Part shown: piece by piece, positions 1-6,856 of the stretch
Layout: every line of letters starts with the position of its first letter
How positions within the stretch are numbered: the first letter of the stretch is position 1
DNA from: Hyphomicrobiales bacterium
GTDB lineage: Bacteria > Pseudomonadota > Alphaproteobacteria > Rhizobiales > GCA-2746425
Assembly (NCBI GenBank): GCA_002746425.1
Contig: NVXB01000029.1
Span: 17,116-25,546 of the forward strand
DNA: 8,431 bases
Direction: 5' to 3'
Program-made: the position numbers and the translations under genes
Notes under the pieces: model-generated
The model's input: the letters and a program-made list of their open reading frames with translations, nothing else
What the model was told of the DNA's origin: nothing
The model's database searches: none

Positions 1-792
1 CTCTGCAACCGCTATGCCGTTTGCAAGACCTAGAGCTGTTTCCAGCGAATCTGCGAGGCGGGCCGAAATATCCCCGCGCACGACAATACGATCAACAACA
101 ACGGCAATATCGTGTTTGAACTTTTTATCAAGCGTGGGCGCATCGGCAATTTCGTAATACTCGCCATCGATTTTTACCCGCAAAAAGCCCTTTTTCTGTA
201 GTTCTGCTAGCTCCTTACGGTATTCGCCTTTACGGCCCCGCACGATTGGCGCCAGCAGGTAAAGTCGTGTTCCTTCATCCAAATCAAGGATACGATCTAC
301 CATCTGGCTGATGGTCTGGCTTTCAATGGGAAGCCCGGTTGCTGGCGAATAGGGCACACCAACGCGCGCAAACAGCAGGCGCATGTAATCGTAAATCTCG
401 GTAACCGTGCCGACTGTGGACCGTGGATTGCGCGAGGTGGTTTTCTGCTCGATGGAAATGGCAGGCGATAGCCCGTCAATCTGATCCACATCGGGCTTTT
501 GCATCATCTCCAGAAACTGGCGCGCATAGGCCGAGAGCGATTCCACATAGCGGCGTTGTCCCTCGGCATAAATCGTATCAAAGGCCAAAGAAGATTTGCC
601 GGAGCCGGACAGTCCGGTCATCACAATCAACTGGTCGCGCGGAATATCGATATCAACATTTTTTAGATTATGCTCGCGAGCACCGCGCACGGAAATAACA
701 TGCGCTGATCGATTGGGCAGCGGTTTACTGGGCATCGATTTACTGGACCCCGATATACTAGAATTGGTGGAATTCTCGGTTTTGGACGTCAT
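1..792 (-). CDS. uvrA: UvrA, excinuclease ABC subunit A (N-terminal part, cut by window edge)
   Basis: UvrA is the damage-sensing ATPase of nucleotide excision repair; it dimerises, loads UvrB on lesions and acts in the cytoplasm on DNA. I translated 264 codons from the ATG at 792-790 to the left edge with no stop. The frame shows the UvrA N-terminus: ISVRGAREHNLKNV (33-46), Walker A GLSGSGKSS (60-68), the invariant EGQRRYVESLSAYARQF stretch (77-93) and the Q-loop region IEQKTTSRNPRSTVGT (114-129), then the start of the UvrB-binding domain. The first zinc-finger cysteines, signature motif and second ATPase half lie outside. Compared with E. coli UvrA, which starts close to the VRGAR motif, there is an extra Ser/Pro/Lys-rich N-terminus of about 30 residues; Met20 (735-733) is an alternative start. 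It is divergent from ssb, and an SOS box sits about 140 bp upstream, so LexA control is likely. Confidence 0.97.
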   Translation of the reverse strand, partial: MTSKTENSTNSSISGSSKSMPSKPLPNRSAHVISVRGAREHNLKNVDIDIPRDQLIVMTGLSGSGKSSLAFDTIYAEGQRRYVESLSAYARQFLEMMQKPDVDQIDGLSPAISIEQKTTSRNPRSTVGTVTEIYDYMRLLFARVGVPYSPATGLPIESQTISQMVDRILDLDEGTRLYLLAPIVRGRKGEYRKELAELQKKGFLRVKIDGEYYEIADAPTLDKKFKHDIAVVVDRIVVRGDISARLADSLETALGLANGIAVAE

Positions 793-933
793 GGATCGTG
801 ATACCAACAAACTTGCGAAACTTCGGAATGATACAGAATTGGCAAAAATTCCAAGGTTTTCAAGACCTATCTAACGGGAATCAACAGCCAAACTTGTTAT
901 TTCAACTAGGCTATTGCAGATTACCCAAAATAG

Positions 934-948
934 GAACATAAAAAGAAC
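934..948. promoter_or_regulatory. LexA operator (SOS box), alphaproteobacterial type
   Basis: The sequence reads GAAC, then seven bases (ATAAAAA), then GAAC. On the other strand it reads GTTC-N7-GTTC. This matches exactly the direct-repeat LexA box described for alphaproteobacteria, which differs from the CTG-N10-CAG box of E. coli. It lies in the shared control region of uvrA and ssb, about 140 bp before uvrA and 186 bp before ssb. uvrA, and often ssb, belong to the SOS regulon, so the position fits the motif. One box could serve both genes; which promoter it overlaps cannot be proven here. Confidence 0.82.
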
Positions 949-1122
949 AAAACTATTCTGTGCGCCCATAATGCCTCTTCTACTGCCAGTTTATGTCAGC
1001 ATAGTTGTGGAGAGGTGTGGAAAACTATCCGTTGGCCGGTGATTGAGCCAAGTCTGGCGGTGGCGGCTGTGCAGATTGTGATATGTTTCGGAAAATTTGA
1101 TGTGGCGATATGCCCAAATGCT

Positions 1123-1130
1123 GGAAGGTG
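1123..1130 (+). promoter_or_regulatory. Ribosome binding site of ssb
   Basis: GGAAGGTG ends four bases before the ATG at 1135. It is a fair Shine-Dalgarno match and supports that start, which also matches the usual SSB N-terminus (M-A-G-S-V-N-K-V). Confidence 0.6.
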
Positions 1131-1134
1131 AACG

Positions 1135-1677
1135 ATGGCTGGTAGTGTAAACAAGGTAATTCTGGTTGGTAATCTGGGTGCGGAGCCCGAGATACGGCGG
1201 ATGAACTCTGGAGACCCGGTTGTTAATTTGCGCATTGCGACCAGCGAGAGCTGGCGTGATAAGCAATCTGGTGAGCGCCGGGAAAAAACCGAGTGGCATC
1301 AGGTTGTTATTTTCAATGAGCACCTTGCCAAAATCGCAGAGCAATATTTGCATAAAGGCTCAAAAATCTATCTGGAAGGCCAATTGCAAACCCGTCAGTG
1401 GGAAGATCAAGGCGGTCAGAAGCGCTATACCACTGAAATTGTTTTGCAGCGGTTTCGCGGCGAATTACAAATGCTTGATACCAGAGGGCAGGGCGATAGT
1501 CAGGCTTCAGGTGGTGGCAATTATAACCGTGGTTCGATTAGTGATCAGGGTGGCCAACAGGGCGGCGGCAATGAATTTGGCCAGTCCAGCCCAATGCAAG
1601 GTGGTGGCCAGGGTGGTTCTCAGGGCGGCGGCGGTTCCAATTTTTCGGATGATATGGATGATGAAATTCCGTTCTAG
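1135..1677 (+). CDS. ssb: Single-stranded DNA-binding protein SSB
   Basis: SSB coats single-stranded DNA during replication, repair and recombination, and recruits partner enzymes through its C-terminal tip. The protein has 180 residues, a normal size. An OB fold covers about 1-112 with the expected opening SVNKVILVGNLG (4-15). The DNA-stacking aromatics are at Trp40, Trp54, Phe60 and Trp89, matching the E. coli positions almost one to one. Residues 118-168 form a Gly/Gln/Ser-rich flexible linker. The tip ends in DDMDDEIPF (172-180), the acidic plus Pro-Phe signature bound by SSB partners. It is divergent from uvrA and likely shares its LexA-controlled region. Its last 17 bases overlap the start of the downstream secreted-protein gene, so the two are probably co-transcribed and translationally coupled. 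Confidence 0.98.
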   Translation: MAGSVNKVILVGNLGAEPEIRRMNSGDPVVNLRIATSESWRDKQSGERREKTEWHQVVIFNEHLAKIAEQYLHKGSKIYLEGQLQTRQWEDQGGQKRYTTEIVLQRFRGELQMLDTRGQGDSQASGGGNYNRGSISDQGGQQGGGNEFGQSSPMQGGGQGGSQGGGGSNFSDDMDDEIPF

Positions 1678-2041
1678 GACTTTATTGAAGCTTGCAGCTT
1701 GTGCTGCGATTGCGTTGTGCCAACCGGCTTTTGCTGGTGAGGCAGATGTTGTCGCGGCTAAAGCTGTGCAATCATCGGGCGGATCCTGGCGCATTGATGC
1801 CACCATCCGTCACGATGATGAGGGCTGGGATCATTTTGCCAATCAGTTTGATGTGGTAACGCCAGATGGCACTGTGCTTGGCACACGCACGCTGTTCCAC
1901 CCTCACGTCAACGAGCAGCCGTTTACGCGCTCGTTGAGCAGCCTGCAAATACCCGCGGATGTGAGTGTAATCACCGTTCGCGCCAAAGATTCAGTTCATG
2001 GCTATGGCGGCGCTGAAATTCAGATTGAATTGCCTCGCTAA
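1661..2041 (+). CDS. Small secreted (periplasmic) protein of unknown function
   Basis: The product has 126 residues when started at ATG 1661; an ATG one codon earlier (1658) is also possible. The open frame extends far upstream inside ssb, but that part is shadow. The chosen start gives a textbook Sec signal peptide: basic MKFRSR, hydrophobic core about 8-20, and cleavage after AFA (23-25). LAAC at 11-14 resembles a lipobox but lies early inside the hydrophobic core, so SPase I cleavage is preferred. The mature part of about 100 residues looks like a beta-rich, Ig-like domain. It has several clustered histidines: H51, H58, H80, H82 and H113, including HPHVNEQPFTR (80-90) and KDSVHGYGG (109-117). 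I recall similar uncharacterised alphaproteobacterial proteins but no function. Metal binding by the HxH motif is speculation. Translation probably depends on ssb because the start lies inside its final codons. Confidence 0.85.
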   Translation: MKFRSRTLLKLAACAAIALCQPAFAGEADVVAAKAVQSSGGSWRIDATIRHDDEGWDHFANQFDVVTPDGTVLGTRTLFHPHVNEQPFTRSLSSLQIPADVSVITVRAKDSVHGYGGAEIQIELPR

Positions 2042-2045
2042 GAGA

Positions 2046-2669
2046 TTATGCCGCGAACGCGATGATGCCGTCTGCCACAAACTGAACCGATAGAGCAGCT
2101 AGCAGAACGCCGAGCAGGCGCGTCAGCACCATCTTGCCGGTTTCGCCAAGAAAACGATCCACACGGTCTGCCAGAGTGAATGTGAGCATACACAGCAGCA
2201 TTATGGAGACAATCACACCAATCAGCGCGGCGTGTTGTAAAATGCTGGTCGTTTCAGAGGCGAGCAATACGGTTGCTGAAATAGCGCCCGGGCCGGCAAT
2301 CAGCGGGATTGCCAGAGGAAACACGGCCATGTGTTTGATTTCGTCAAGGCTCACCGAGCGATCTGTGGATTCCTGTTTGCGTTCAATGCGCTTGCCATAG
2401 ACCATTTCAAAGGCCAACCAGAACAGCAGCAGCCCGCCAGCAATGCGAAAGGCCGGCATGGTGATGCCCAACAGATCAAGAACCGCCATGCCCACCAGGG
2501 CAAACACAATCAAAATGCAGGCACCAATGATAACGCCGCGAAACGCGACCTGAATGCGCGAGGCGCGGCTCATGCCTGTCGTCAGGGCCATGAAAATAGG
2601 TGCAAGACCAATAGGATCAACCGTCACAAGCAGGGTGACGAAGGCATTTATGAGAGGTTCAAAATCCAT
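2046..2669 (-). CDS. marC: MarC family integral membrane protein
   Basis: The protein has 207 residues, the normal MarC-family length, with six likely membrane segments at about 5-27, 42-64, 70-88, 113-137, 143-166 and 180-205. Family-type motifs are present: DPIGLAPIF (18-26), the glycine-rich MPAFRIAGG (71-79), the re-entrant-like FPLAIPLIAGPGAIS (117-131), and TRLLGVLLAAL with QFVADGI near the end. A charged cytoplasmic-type loop covers 91-112. MarC proteins sit in the inner membrane; despite the name (multiple antibiotic resistance) their substrate is not established and the resistance link in E. coli has been disputed. The gene converges on the secreted-protein gene with only four bases between the stops, and is divergent from gyrA. 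No clear Shine-Dalgarno precedes the ATG, but the start fits the family N-terminus. Confidence 0.93.
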   Translation of the reverse strand: MDFEPLINAFVTLLVTVDPIGLAPIFMALTTGMSRASRIQVAFRGVIIGACILIVFALVGMAVLDLLGITMPAFRIAGGLLLFWLAFEMVYGKRIERKQESTDRSVSLDEIKHMAVFPLAIPLIAGPGAISATVLLASETTSILQHAALIGVIVSIMLLCMLTFTLADRVDRFLGETGKMVLTRLLGVLLAALSVQFVADGIIAFAA

Positions 2670-2825
2670 ATTGTGTCGCGATCTAATGTGGTTGCAACGA
2701 GGGGCAATGCGCCAATTATGAGCAATAATAATGGGTGTTTATAGCTGGAAAAACAATATAGTTACAGCTCCTTTCTAAGGTGCTGTTTTATATGGCTAAA
2801 ATAGGATTTTTAAACGCCCGTCAAA

Positions 2826-2855
2826 TTGGTCATTCGGGGCATGTGTGTTTATACT
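2826..2855 (+). promoter_or_regulatory. Possible sigma70-type promoter of gyrA
   Basis: TTGGTC (2826-2831) is followed after 18 bases by TATACT (2850-2855), a good -10 match with a poor -35. Initiation near 2862 would give a leader of about 70-75 nt before the TTG start of gyrA. The leader would contain the 13-bp palindrome at 2874-2886. The call rests on motif and position only. Confidence 0.3.
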
Positions 2856-2873
2856 GACGCAGAAGTGATTTGC

Positions 2874-2886
2874 GCGCGATTCGCGC
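2874..2886. promoter_or_regulatory. Short perfect palindrome in the gyrA leader
   Basis: GCGCGA, one central T, then TCGCGC form a perfect 6-bp inverted repeat about 50 bases before the gyrA start. It could be an operator half-site pair or a small RNA hairpin in the leader, or it could be chance. No known factor is assigned. Confidence 0.3.
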
Positions 2887-2917
2887 TGCGTACGCTTTAC
2901 CAAGTATCTGGATCCAC

Positions 2918-2924
2918 AGAAGAG
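2918..2924 (+). promoter_or_regulatory. Ribosome binding site supporting the TTG start of gyrA
   Basis: AGAAGAG lies ten bases before TTG 2935. It is a moderate Shine-Dalgarno sequence. There is no in-frame ATG between the upstream stop (2866) and Met30, and starting at Met30 would cut directly into the conserved KRSYLDYAMSVIV block. The TTG start therefore fits best. Confidence 0.45.
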
Positions 2925-2934
2925 ATTAAACCCT

Positions 2935-5829
2935 TTGTCCGACAACGAAAACTCTGCAGACAGTGTGCCGCCGCAAGGCACCCCACCATCTGATATTCAG
3001 CCGATCAGCATCGTCGATGAGATGAAGCGTTCTTATCTCGATTACGCTATGAGCGTGATTGTGAGCCGTGCATTGCCAGATGTGCGTGACGGGTTGAAGC
3101 CTGTGCATCGACGTATCTTGTTTGCCATGCATGGCATGGGGTTGGATTTCAACAAGCCATACCGTAAATCTGCCGGTGTGGTGGGTGAGGTGATGGGTAA
3201 ATATCACCCCCATGGCGATAGCGCGATTTATGATGCGCTGGTGCGTATGGCGCAGGACTTTTCCATGCGCCTGCCGCTGGTTGATGGTCAGGGCAACTTT
3301 GGCTCTGTGGATGGCGATCCGGCTGCCGCGATGCGTTATACCGAGTGCCGCATGGAAAAAGCAGCGCAGTGGTTGCTTGCTGACATCGACAAGGACACGG
3401 TTGATTTTCAGGAAAACTACGATGGGCGCGAAAAAGAGCCCGTTGTTATGCCCTCTCGCTTTCCCAACCTGCTGGCCAATGGCGCGGGCGGTATTGCGGT
3501 TGGTATGGCCACCAATATTCCGCCGCACAATCTGGGCGAAGTTATCAGCGCCTGTATCGCGCTGATTGATGACCCGACTTTGTCGTTGGACGGTGTTATG
3601 GAGTACATGCACGGCCCTGATTTCCCCACCGGTGGTTTGATCCTTGGCCGCGCTGGTATCCGCTCAGCCTTTGAAACCGGCCGGGGCAGTGTGATCATGC
3701 GCGGTAAGGTCGCGACAGAGATGGTCCGCAAGGACCGTGAAGCGCTGATTATCACCGAGATTCCCTATCAGGTGAACAAAGCCTCGATGATCGAGAAGAT
3801 TGCCGATCTGGTGCGTGAGAAACGCGTTGAGGGCATTTCTGATATTCGCGATGAATCTGATCGTGATGGTATGCGCGTTGTGGTCGAGTTGAAGCGTGAC
3901 GCCGTTGCTGATGTGGTGTTGAACCAGATTTATCGTTTCTCCCCGCTGCAAAGCTCGTTTGGCTGCAATATGGTGGCGCTGAACGGCGGCAAGCCTGAGC
4001 AAATGACGCTGATGGACATGCTGCGCGCTTTTGTTGCGCACCGCGAAGTTGTCGTCAGTCGCCGCACCAAGTTCCTGCTTAACAAGGCACGTGACCGGGC
4101 CCATATTCTGGTTGGTTTGGCCATTGCCGTTGCTAATATTGATGAAGTTATCGCGCTTATTCGTGCTGCGCCGGACCCGGCTACCGCTAGGGCACAATTG
4201 TTGGAAAAACGCTGGCCAGCGCGTGATATCGAGCCGCTTATTCGACTGATTGATGATCCGCGCCACCGGGTGCAGGAAGATGGCACTTATACGCTGTCTG
4301 AAGATCAGGCGCGCGCCATTCTGGAGCTGCGTCTGCAACGCCTTACGGCCATTGGTCAGGACGAAATTTCTGATGAATTGAACAAACTGGGTGATGAGAT
4401 CAAGGAATACCTTGAGATACTTGGCTCCCGTTTGCGGATTATGTCGATCATCAAGGATGAGCTCAACGAAGCGCATGAGTTGTTCGCAACGCCGCGCCGC
4501 ACCGAAATTCTTGATGGCGGCGCTGAGCTGGAAGATGAAGACCTCATCCAGCGCGAAGACATGGTGATTACTGTGTCGCATACCGGTTATATCAAGCGCG
4601 TACCGTTGGTGACCTATCGTGCGCAACGTCGTGGTGGCAAAGGCCGCTCTGGCATGTCAACCAAGGATGAGGATTTCGTCACACGGTTGTTTGTGGCCAA
4701 TACCCATACACCGCTGCTGTTCTTCTCGTCTCGCGGCATCGTCTATAAAATCAAGGCGTGGCGTCTGCCACTGGGAAGCCCGCAAGCGCGCGGCAAGGCG
4801 TTGGTGAATATTCTACCGCTTATTCAGGGCGAAACCATCACCACTATTATGCCATTACCCGAGGAAGAGGAAAGCTGGGCATCCTTGGATGTGATGTTCT
4901 CGACCTCTCGCGGTACGGTGCGCCGTAACAAACTGTCTGATTTCGTGCAGGTTAACCGCAACGGCAAAATCGCCATGAAGCTGGATGAAGGCGATGCCAT
5001 TGTTGGCGTAGAAACCTGCTCTGCCGATGATGATGTGTTGCTGACCACGCTGCACGGCCAATGTATCCGCTTTAAAGTTCAGGATGTTCGGGTGTTTGCA
5101 GGCCGAAATTCGGTTGGTGTGCGCGGCATCCGGTTGGCCGATGAGGATACGACGATTTCCATGTCCATTCTCAACCATTTTGATGCGACACCAGCGCAGC
5201 GTACTGCTTACATCAAGCAAAGTCGTTTGTTGCGCGGTCTGGAAGATGACGTAGTCAGTGCTGAAAATACCGACATTAGTGAAGATGATGGTGAAGAAAC
5301 AGCTGGAGAAAATGCCGGAGAGAATGCCGGAGAGAATGGTGGCGATGTTGGCCTCGATGATGCCAAATTCGCAGCCATGTCAGAAGCTGAACAGGTTATC
5401 CTTGCGATTTCCGAAAATGGTTACGGCAAGCGCAGTTCGTCCTTCGAATATCGTGTGTCAGGCCGTGGCGGTAAAGGTATCGTCGCCATGAACATGTCGG
5501 ATCGTAACGGTGCACTTGCCGCGTCCTTCCGGGTGGAAGATGGCGATGAGATCATGCTGGTTACCAATGGCGGTCAACTTATCAGATGCCCAATTGAGGG
5601 CATTCGCCTCGCCGGTCGTTCCACGCAGGGCGTGACAATTTTCAACACTTCCAAAAACGAAATTGTTGTTTCAGTCGAGCGTATTAGCGAAATTGAAGGC
5701 GGCGATGAAGAAGATGATATTGAGGGCGAAGAAACAGAAGCAGCTGCTGGCGATAATGCAGCAGTAGCGGATGCCTCAACTTCAGATGCTCCCGCCAGCA
5801 CAGAAGGTGATGACGCTGGGGATGAATAG
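2935..5829 (+). CDS. gyrA: DNA gyrase subunit A (TTG start)
   Basis: GyrA is the DNA cleaving and rejoining subunit of gyrase, which with GyrB introduces negative supercoils using ATP. The protein has 964 residues, longer than the 875 of E. coli. The breakage-reunion domain begins at about 30 with KRSYLDYAMSVIVSRALPDVR. The quinolone region GKYHPHGDSAIYD covers 88-100; Ser96 and Asp100 correspond to E. coli Ser83 and Asp87 and are the susceptible-type residues. The active-site tyrosine is Tyr135 in AAAMRYTE. The C-terminal wrapping domain starts around 540 and carries the GyrA box QRRGGKG at 564-570, so this is gyrase rather than ParC. An acidic insertion of roughly 70 residues (about 747-821) separates two blades, and the tail (about 920-964) is very acidic. 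The start codon is TTG. A strong terminator follows, so the gene is probably monocistronic. Confidence 0.98.
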   Translation: MSDNENSADSVPPQGTPPSDIQPISIVDEMKRSYLDYAMSVIVSRALPDVRDGLKPVHRRILFAMHGMGLDFNKPYRKSAGVVGEVMGKYHPHGDSAIYDALVRMAQDFSMRLPLVDGQGNFGSVDGDPAAAMRYTECRMEKAAQWLLADIDKDTVDFQENYDGREKEPVVMPSRFPNLLANGAGGIAVGMATNIPPHNLGEVISACIALIDDPTLSLDGVMEYMHGPDFPTGGLILGRAGIRSAFETGRGSVIMRGKVATEMVRKDREALIITEIPYQVNKASMIEKIADLVREKRVEGISDIRDESDRDGMRVVVELKRDAVADVVLNQIYRFSPLQSSFGCNMVALNGGKPEQMTLMDMLRAFVAHREVVVSRRTKFLLNKARDRAHILVGLAIAVANIDEVIALIRAAPDPATARAQLLEKRWPARDIEPLIRLIDDPRHRVQEDGTYTLSEDQARAILELRLQRLTAIGQDEISDELNKLGDEIKEYLEILGSRLRIMSIIKDELNEAHELFATPRRTEILDGGAELEDEDLIQREDMVITVSHTGYIKRVPLVTYRAQRRGGKGRSGMSTKDEDFVTRLFVANTHTPLLFFSSRGIVYKIKAWRLPLGSPQARGKALVNILPLIQGETITTIMPLPEEEESWASLDVMFSTSRGTVRRNKLSDFVQVNRNGKIAMKLDEGDAIVGVETCSADDDVLLTTLHGQCIRFKVQDVRVFAGRNSVGVRGIRLADEDTTISMSILNHFDATPAQRTAYIKQSRLLRGLEDDVVSAENTDISEDDGEETAGENAGENAGENGGDVGLDDAKFAAMSEAEQVILAISENGYGKRSSSFEYRVSGRGGKGIVAMNMSDRNGALAASFRVEDGDEIMLVTNGGQLIRCPIEGIRLAGRSTQGVTIFNTSKNEIVVSVERISEIEGGDEEDDIEGEETEAAAGDNAAVADASTSDAPASTEGDDAGDE
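5302..5337 (+). repeat. Three tandem 12-bp repeats inside gyrA (AGEN x3)
   Basis: Three in-frame 12-bp units (GCTGGAGAAAAT, then GCCGGAGAGAAT twice) encode Ala-Gly-Glu-Asn three times at GyrA residues 790-801, followed by a partial GlyGly unit. The last two units are identical. They lie in the acidic insertion, where length change is probably tolerated. Confidence 0.9.
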
Positions 5830-5871
5830 GTTCCCTGTCTAAAATACTTTTTGATATATCGATCTAAATTT

Positions 5872-5908
5872 AAACCTCACCGCGATAATAATTGCGGTGA
5901 GGTTTTTT
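5872..5908 (+). terminator. Rho-independent terminator of gyrA
   Basis: The arms AAACCTCACCGC (5872-5883) and GCGGTGAGGTTT (5894-5905) are a perfect 12-bp inverted repeat with a 10-nt AT-rich loop, ending in a run of six T (5903-5908). It lies 43 bases after the gyrA stop. The upstream A run makes it potentially weakly bidirectional, but no minus-strand gene ends here. Confidence 0.93.
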
Positions 5909-5975
5909 GATTGAACACTGAGTAAACATTGAGTTTGAGCCTAGCTTCTGGCCCCTAATTATTGGATTTGCGCAC

Positions 5976-6674
5976 ATGGATTGGTTTGCCAGCATCGATT
6001 TATATTGTGAAAGGGTTGGTCCTGCCTTTTGGAGCGAACCTTTTAACGCGATCAGCAATGTTGCGTTCCTCATTGTAGCATTTGGTGCCTGGCATTTGGC
6101 ACGCCAACGCGGAAATATGGATTTCTTTGAGGGGGTTGTCATCGTTTTGGCGGGACTTGTCGGCATAGGTTCCTTTTTGTTTCACACCCTTGCCAATGGC
6201 TGGTCGGAGTTGGCAGATGTTATTCCAATCTGGAGCTTTGTCGCTTGCTACGTCCTACTGGCCATTTACCGTTCGACCGGCGAAAACACCCTTAAAACGC
6301 TGAGGATTGGGTTCATCATTGCCACTGTCATCGGGGTGGTGTTCTGGTTCACTTCGGGAGATGTTACGAGCGAGCAGGATACAACACCCGCGCTGCTCAA
6401 CGGTTCTATGCAATACGCGCCTGCTTTGTTGGCTCTGGTTCTTTTTGCGATCATTACTCAGATTAAAAAACGCGCTATTCGGCATCATATCACAGCAGCA
6501 GCGGCTGTATTTCTGGCATCACTCGTGTTTCGTACAGTTGATATTGATGTGTGCTCAGCAACGGGTATAGGCACGCATTTTATGTGGCATATTCTGAACG
6601 CGACCATGATTTGGCTTTTGCTCCATGCTCTGGTTAAACACATGCCACCGGGTGGTGGCGCGTTACGCGGCTAA
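5976..6674 (+). CDS. Ceramidase-family (CREST) seven-helix membrane hydrolase
   Basis: The 232-residue protein has about seven hydrophobic segments (near 22-43, 52-72, 79-98, 108-126, 146-163, 170-187, 203-222). It carries the metal-site pattern of alkaline ceramidases and other CREST proteins. The N-terminal block is DLYCERVGPAFW (8-19), then EPFNAISN (21-28). Ser66, His70 and Asp81 have exactly the S-x3-H-x10-D spacing known from human ACER3 (Ser77, His81, Asp92). A C-terminal HFMWH (201-205) matches the second His pair (ACER3 His217 and His221). Alkaline ceramidases hydrolyse the amide bond of ceramide in the membrane with a zinc ion. All expected residues are present, so activity is likely, but the bacterial substrate is not known; a sphingolipid, another acyl amide or a hydroxylated lipid are options. 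It stands alone between the gyrA terminator and the repeat region. The ribosome site is weak. Confidence 0.88.
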   Translation: MDWFASIDLYCERVGPAFWSEPFNAISNVAFLIVAFGAWHLARQRGNMDFFEGVVIVLAGLVGIGSFLFHTLANGWSELADVIPIWSFVACYVLLAIYRSTGENTLKTLRIGFIIATVIGVVFWFTSGDVTSEQDTTPALLNGSMQYAPALLALVLFAIITQIKKRAIRHHITAAAAVFLASLVFRTVDIDVCSATGIGTHFMWHILNATMIWLLLHALVKHMPPGGGALRG

Positions 6675-6704
6675 AAGTTGGCGCACCTTCGCTTCACCGT
6701 AAAG

Positions 6705-6736
6705 ATGGGTCCCCGGGTCAAGCCCGAGGATGACGG
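6705..6736 (-). repeat. REP-like repeat, family 1, reverse copy (32 bp)
   Basis: Thirty-two bases that are the exact reverse complement of 6857-6888. Read on the minus strand it runs CCGTCATCC, then stem CTCGGG, loop CTTGA, stem CCCGGG, and ends ACCCAT. The stem has one G-T wobble. It begins 30 bases after the ceramidase-like gene stop, where its transcript hairpin could protect or help end the mRNA. Confidence 0.88.
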
Positions 6737-6856
6737 AAGTGGATGGAGATGGGTTGCTGGCATGCGGAGCCAGACGATACAGCTTGGATTACTGCGCTTT
6801 GGAAAATTTAGAAAACACTTATTCGAGAACCAATTCTGATTATACCTCTCTCCCAA

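Larger units (their letters stand above)
793..1134. other. Divergent control region between uvrA and ssb (no gene)
   Basis: This stretch of 342 bases separates the divergent uvrA and ssb starts and holds no credible gene; the open frames crossing it are out-of-frame shadows. It is AT-rich around 880-960, where the LexA-type box lies, and should contain the promoters of both genes. A weak sigma70-like candidate for ssb is TTGCAG (914-919) with CATAAA (937-942) 17 bases later. Its -10 would overlap the left half of the SOS box, which would let LexA block it. That promoter is my inference and is weak. The ssb leader would then be nearly 190 nt long. Confidence 0.6.

Noticed and set aside
991..1353. 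120-codon minus-strand open frame at the ssb start
   Set aside because: It overlaps the well-supported ssb coding sequence in antisense and shows no family features.
1220..1660. Upstream extension of the secreted-protein frame through ssb
   Set aside because: This part is the +2 shadow of ssb; the signal peptide at 1661 marks the true start.
2769..2778. AGGAG-like motif on the minus strand in the marC/gyrA gap
   Set aside because: No start codon at a proper distance and no open frame follows, so it is not a ribosome site.
2926..4626. Long minus-strand open frames opposite gyrA (228 and 320 codons)
   Set aside because: They are antisense shadows of a strongly coding, conserved gyrA frame, with no plausible protein features.
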